A stretch of 25,366 nt of DNA from Sulfitobacter sp. (GTDB taxonomy: Bacteria; Pseudomonadota; Alphaproteobacteria; Rhodobacterales; Rhodobacteraceae): NCBI GenBank assembly GCA_024636395.1, contig JAGXHD010000016.1, forward strand, positions 1-25,366. The letters run 5' to 3'. This document shows positions 23,294-25,366 of this stretch, one piece after another. The notes beneath the pieces were generated by a model. It did not search any database. It saw nothing but the letters and a program-made list of their open reading frames with translations, and had not been told where the DNA came from. Every line of letters begins with the position of its first letter. The stretch's first letter is position 1. A program made the translations under genes and the position numbers.

Positions 23294-23902
23294 ATGATCC
23301 GTATCGCCGCTATCGTTGCCGTTTTCGTCGCAGCTGCCGGGCTGCTGGCGATGGTTTTTTTCAGCGGTCGCGGCGACGAAGGGCAGTTTGCGTTTTGTGG
23401 CGCTTCGTCCGTGGCGGGAGATCTGGGTGGACACTTCACTCTGGTGAACGGCGCGGGAGAGACGGTGACCAGCGCCGAGGTTATCACTGAACCCACGCTG
23501 ATCTATTTTGGCTACACATATTGCCCCGATGTCTGCCCGTTGGATGTGGACCGCAACGCCGCCGCCGTTGAGATCCTCGAAGAGCGCGGTCAATCTGTGA
23601 CGCCCGTGTTTATCACAGTCGACCCGGCCCGCGACACACCCGAGGTTGTTCGGGATTTTGCCGATGCTATGCATCCGCGCATGATCGGTCTCACGGGAAG
23701 CGACGAACAGGTAGCAGAAGCGAGCAAAGCTTATCGCACCTATTACAAAGCTCATCCGCCGGTCGACGGGGAATATCTGGTGGACCATTCCACCTTCAGC
23801 TATCTCGTGACGCCAGAGCAGGGGTTTCTGGAGTTCTTCCGCCGCGAGCTGTCGCCCGAAGAGATGGCGGATAAGATTGGGTGTTATGTCGATCGTATTT
23901 GA
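23294..23902 (+). CDS. senC: SCO1/SenC/PrrC copper chaperone-like protein
   Basis: SenC (PrrC in Rhodobacter sphaeroides) belongs to the Sco family, membrane-anchored periplasmic thioredoxin-fold proteins that deliver copper to the CuA or CuB site of cytochrome c oxidase and are linked to redox signalling. In 202 residues: one N-terminal anchor (about 3-23), the copper motif CPDVC at 77-81 (C77, C81), the conserved VDPARDTPEV block at 109-118, and H165 in VDHSTFSYLV as the third ligand. AGGAGG precedes the ATG by four bases. It is 66 bases upstream of regA on the same strand, the usual arrangement. Confidence 0.95.
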   Translation: MIRIAAIVAVFVAAAGLLAMVFFSGRGDEGQFAFCGASSVAGDLGGHFTLVNGAGETVTSAEVITEPTLIYFGYTYCPDVCPLDVDRNAAAVEILEERGQSVTPVFITVDPARDTPEVVRDFADAMHPRMIGLTGSDEQVAEASKAYRTYYKAHPPVDGEYLVDHSTFSYLVTPEQGFLEFFRRELSPEEMADKIGCYVDRI

Positions 23903-23968
23903 CCACGGCCATTCCCGCTCCATGTTTGAGTGACTGGATATGACCCGATTTGGATAAGGCGCCCTAAG

Positions 23969-24523
23969 ATGCAAGAAGAGCTTTTGCCCGACCTTGGGCC
24001 CGATAAGACCCTGTTGCTGCTCGACGACGATGAGCCGTTTCTGCGCCGTCTGGCCAAAGCGATGGAGAAGCGCGGGTTTGAGGTCGAGATAGCGGGATCT
24101 GTCGCGGCAGGTTCGGCCATCGCGACAGCGCGTCCACCGGCCTATGCAGTCTGCGACCTGCGGCTCGAGGATGGCAACGGCCTTGACGTAGTTGAGATCC
24201 TGCGCGAACGCCGCCCGGATGCCCGCGTCGTGGTCCTGACCGGATACGGTGCAATTGCCACGGCAGTCGCTGCCGTAAAGATCGGTGCGACGGATTATCT
24301 GTCAAAACCCGCTGACGCTACCGACATTACGAATGCCCTGCTGGCGCGTGGCGATAATTTGCCGCCGCCGCCCGAAAACCCGATGAGTGCGGATCGCGTG
24401 CGCTGGGAGCATATCCAGCGGGTCTACGAGCTTTGTGATCGGAACGTATCTGAGACGGCGCGGCGCCTGAACATGCACCGGCGGACCTTGCAGCGGATAT
24501 TGGCCAAGCGCAGCCCACGCTAA
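23969..24523 (+). CDS. regA: Redox response regulator RegA (PrrA)
   Basis: RegA is the DNA-binding response regulator partnered with RegB; in relatives it controls photosynthesis, respiration, carbon and nitrogen fixation genes. The protein is 184 residues, the same as in Rhodobacter. The receiver domain has DDD at 19-21, phospho-acceptor D63 (VCDLRLEDGNG), T and K positions in VVLTGYGA and YLSKPAD, then a PPPPENP linker and a C-terminal FIS-type helix-turn-helix (NVSETARRLNMHRRTLQRIL). From memory the C-terminal half is nearly identical to Rhodobacter RegA. The start at 23969 matches family length; a frame from 23930 adds 13 residues. hvrA, which follows regA in Rhodobacter, is absent here. 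Confidence 0.97.
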   Translation: MQEELLPDLGPDKTLLLLDDDEPFLRRLAKAMEKRGFEVEIAGSVAAGSAIATARPPAYAVCDLRLEDGNGLDVVEILRERRPDARVVVLTGYGAIATAVAAVKIGATDYLSKPADATDITNALLARGDNLPPPPENPMSADRVRWEHIQRVYELCDRNVSETARRLNMHRRTLQRILAKRSPR

Positions 24524-24544
24524 ACGCAGGTTAGGGGGAGCGCA

Positions 24545-25030
24545 TCAGACGTCGTAGCGCTTGCTGATCTTGTCGACCATCTGGCCGCTTTCCAGCTCGA
24601 CACCTTCGTCGATCGTCCATGTTCGAAAGCCCCTGCTCTGGTAGTAGGTCAGCCCTCCCTCGTTGTCCGCTCGGATCGTCGCGTTGATCCACTTGTAGCC
24701 CAGCGCTTTGGCCGCCCGCGCTGTCGCGGTGAACAGGGCTGATCCGATGCCCAGCCCTGTCCGCCCGATCTGGACGAAGCTCGCAATATCGCAGGCTTCG
24801 GGCGGCAGCTTTGTGTGGGGCGAAACCCACTGAAACCCGACCACTTTTTCCATATCATCCAGCGCCACATGCCACGCGGAAGCATCTGCGTTAACCGCCA
24901 TCCACTCCGTCAGATCCTGCCCCGTTACCGGGCGTGTCAGGGCGGTTGTGTTGCCTTTGTCGATGATTTCGTTCAGCAATCTCGCCATGGAGCCCGCATC
25001 GAGTGGCATGGTGGGGCGGAGGTTTATCAT
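24545..25030 (-). CDS. GNAT family N-acetyltransferase
   Basis: The 161-residue protein has the acetyl-CoA binding motif A, VQIGRTGLGIGSALF, at residues 86-100, and a C-terminal NEGGLTYYQSRGFRTW block typical of motif B. GNAT enzymes transfer an acetyl group to amines; the substrate cannot be told. It overlaps the upstream HD-domain gene by four bases (ATGA), so the two are translationally coupled. It converges on regA with a 21-base gap that shows no terminator. Confidence 0.88.
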   Translation of the reverse strand: MINLRPTMPLDAGSMARLLNEIIDKGNTTALTRPVTGQDLTEWMAVNADASAWHVALDDMEKVVGFQWVSPHTKLPPEACDIASFVQIGRTGLGIGSALFTATARAAKALGYKWINATIRADNEGGLTYYQSRGFRTWTIDEGVELESGQMVDKISKRYDV

Positions 25031-25366
25031 GGCATTTGCTCCAATAGCTTCGCATGGCGGGCGGTGAATTCAGCGCGGACCTCAACGGGGGGGCGCAGCG
25101 TGATCTCCAGCCCGTCCTTGAGCGCCGGATCGGGTTTACCGAAGAAGCGGTCTGCCTCTGCCACGTCGAACCCGGCGATCTGCACCGCCTCCATCCAGGC
25201 ACTCCCCCGGTCAGCTTTCTTGATCTGCTTTTTGAGGGCGGGGGGCCCCTTCGCGCGCAAGCCAAAGCGGATATGCACTGCGGCCTCCAGCCGTTCGTCC
25301 AGTGCGCCGTACCCGGGACCTACAGCGGCCTTCACCGGCGAAATCATATCACCGATCACGTATTCG
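25027..25366 (-). CDS. HD-domain hydrolase (YfbR-like), 5' end beyond the window
   Basis: The last 112 residues of a protein are visible; the frame is open to the window edge, reading EYVIGDMISPVKAAVG at 25365-25318. That block normally follows the HD metal motif (HDAPEYVIGDM) in alphaproteobacterial HD hydrolases of the YfbR 5'-deoxynucleotidase type. The later KKADRGSAWMEAVQIAGFDVAEADRFFG stretch also matches from memory. The metal ligands themselves lie outside the window. The GTG at 25359 is internal and not a true start. The gene is probably coupled to the GNAT gene. Substrate is unknown. Confidence 0.8.
   Translation of the reverse strand, partial: EYVIGDMISPVKAAVGPGYGALDERLEAAVHIRFGLRAKGPPALKKQIKKADRGSAWMEAVQIAGFDVAEADRFFGKPDPALKDGLEITLRPPVEVRAEFTARHAKLLEQMP

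Noticed and set aside
23188..23496. N-terminal extension of RegB by 103 residues
   Set aside because: It would run back through the regB/senC control region and 203 bases of senC. Starting at 23187 gives the usual RegB length and opens near the first membrane segment.
1..25366. CRISPR arrays, tRNA or rRNA genes, insertion sequences, phage or defence genes
   Set aside because: I saw no regularly spaced repeats, cloverleaf-like sequences, transposase or integrase motifs, or terminal repeats; every long stretch is accounted for by a core gene.

Overview
The window is a gene-dense, GC-rich stretch of core chromosome from an alphaproteobacterium, almost certainly of the Rhodobacterales/Roseobacter group. 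The main evidence is the RegB/SenC/RegA redox cluster, with a RegA that looks almost identical to the Rhodobacter protein. The maf-aroE-coaE-dnaQ-secB order, the TimA (Tim44-like) gene, and tsaE-amgK-murU-addB-addA-trxA in series support the same placement. There are no rRNA or tRNA genes, insertion sequences, phage genes or CRISPR arrays. Species cannot be named from the sequence.

Layout. (1) 65-2763, plus: maf, aroE, coaE and dnaQ overlap by 1-8 bases and look like one transcript (nucleotide sanitation, shikimate, coenzyme A and DNA proofreading genes). (2) 2768-3813, minus: secB and fxsA, divergent from (3) 3920-6200, plus: timA, mltA and smr. (4) 6117-10253, minus: an MFS transporter whose 3' end overlaps smr antisense, then hslU, an alpha/beta hydrolase and hslV. 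The hydrolase separates the two normally adjacent protease genes and appears to have its own promoter, operator-like palindrome and possible terminator. hslV has a heat-shock-type promoter. (5) 10350-11273, plus: a lone capsule-synthesis-like gene, ending at a strong shared terminator. (6) 11325-20158, minus: tsaE, amgK, murU, addB, addA and trxA, mostly coupled by ATGA-type overlaps. (7) 20200-23187, minus: a membrane-anchored PAS protein with no output domain, behind regB. (8) 23294-24523, plus: senC and regA, divergent from regB. (9) 24545 to the end, minus: a GNAT acetyltransferase and the 3' part of an HD-domain hydrolase gene cut by the window edge.

How the genes work together. RegB senses redox state and phosphorylates RegA. 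SenC links the cluster to cytochrome oxidase copper assembly, and the PAS protein next to regB could be another input. AmgK and MurU recycle cell-wall amino sugars while MltA cuts peptidoglycan. AddAB starts recombinational repair, DnaQ proofreads replication and Maf clears noncanonical nucleotides. HslUV and SecB handle protein quality and export.

No clearly new multi-gene system is visible. The points most worth checking are the hydrolase cassette inside hslVU, the possible one-base frameshift in the mltA signal peptide, the regB-linked PAS protein, the 84-base antisense overlap of the MFS gene with smr, and hairpins or palindromes at the hslV, trxA and senC control regions. Promoters were judged by eye against consensus sequences and are tentative.
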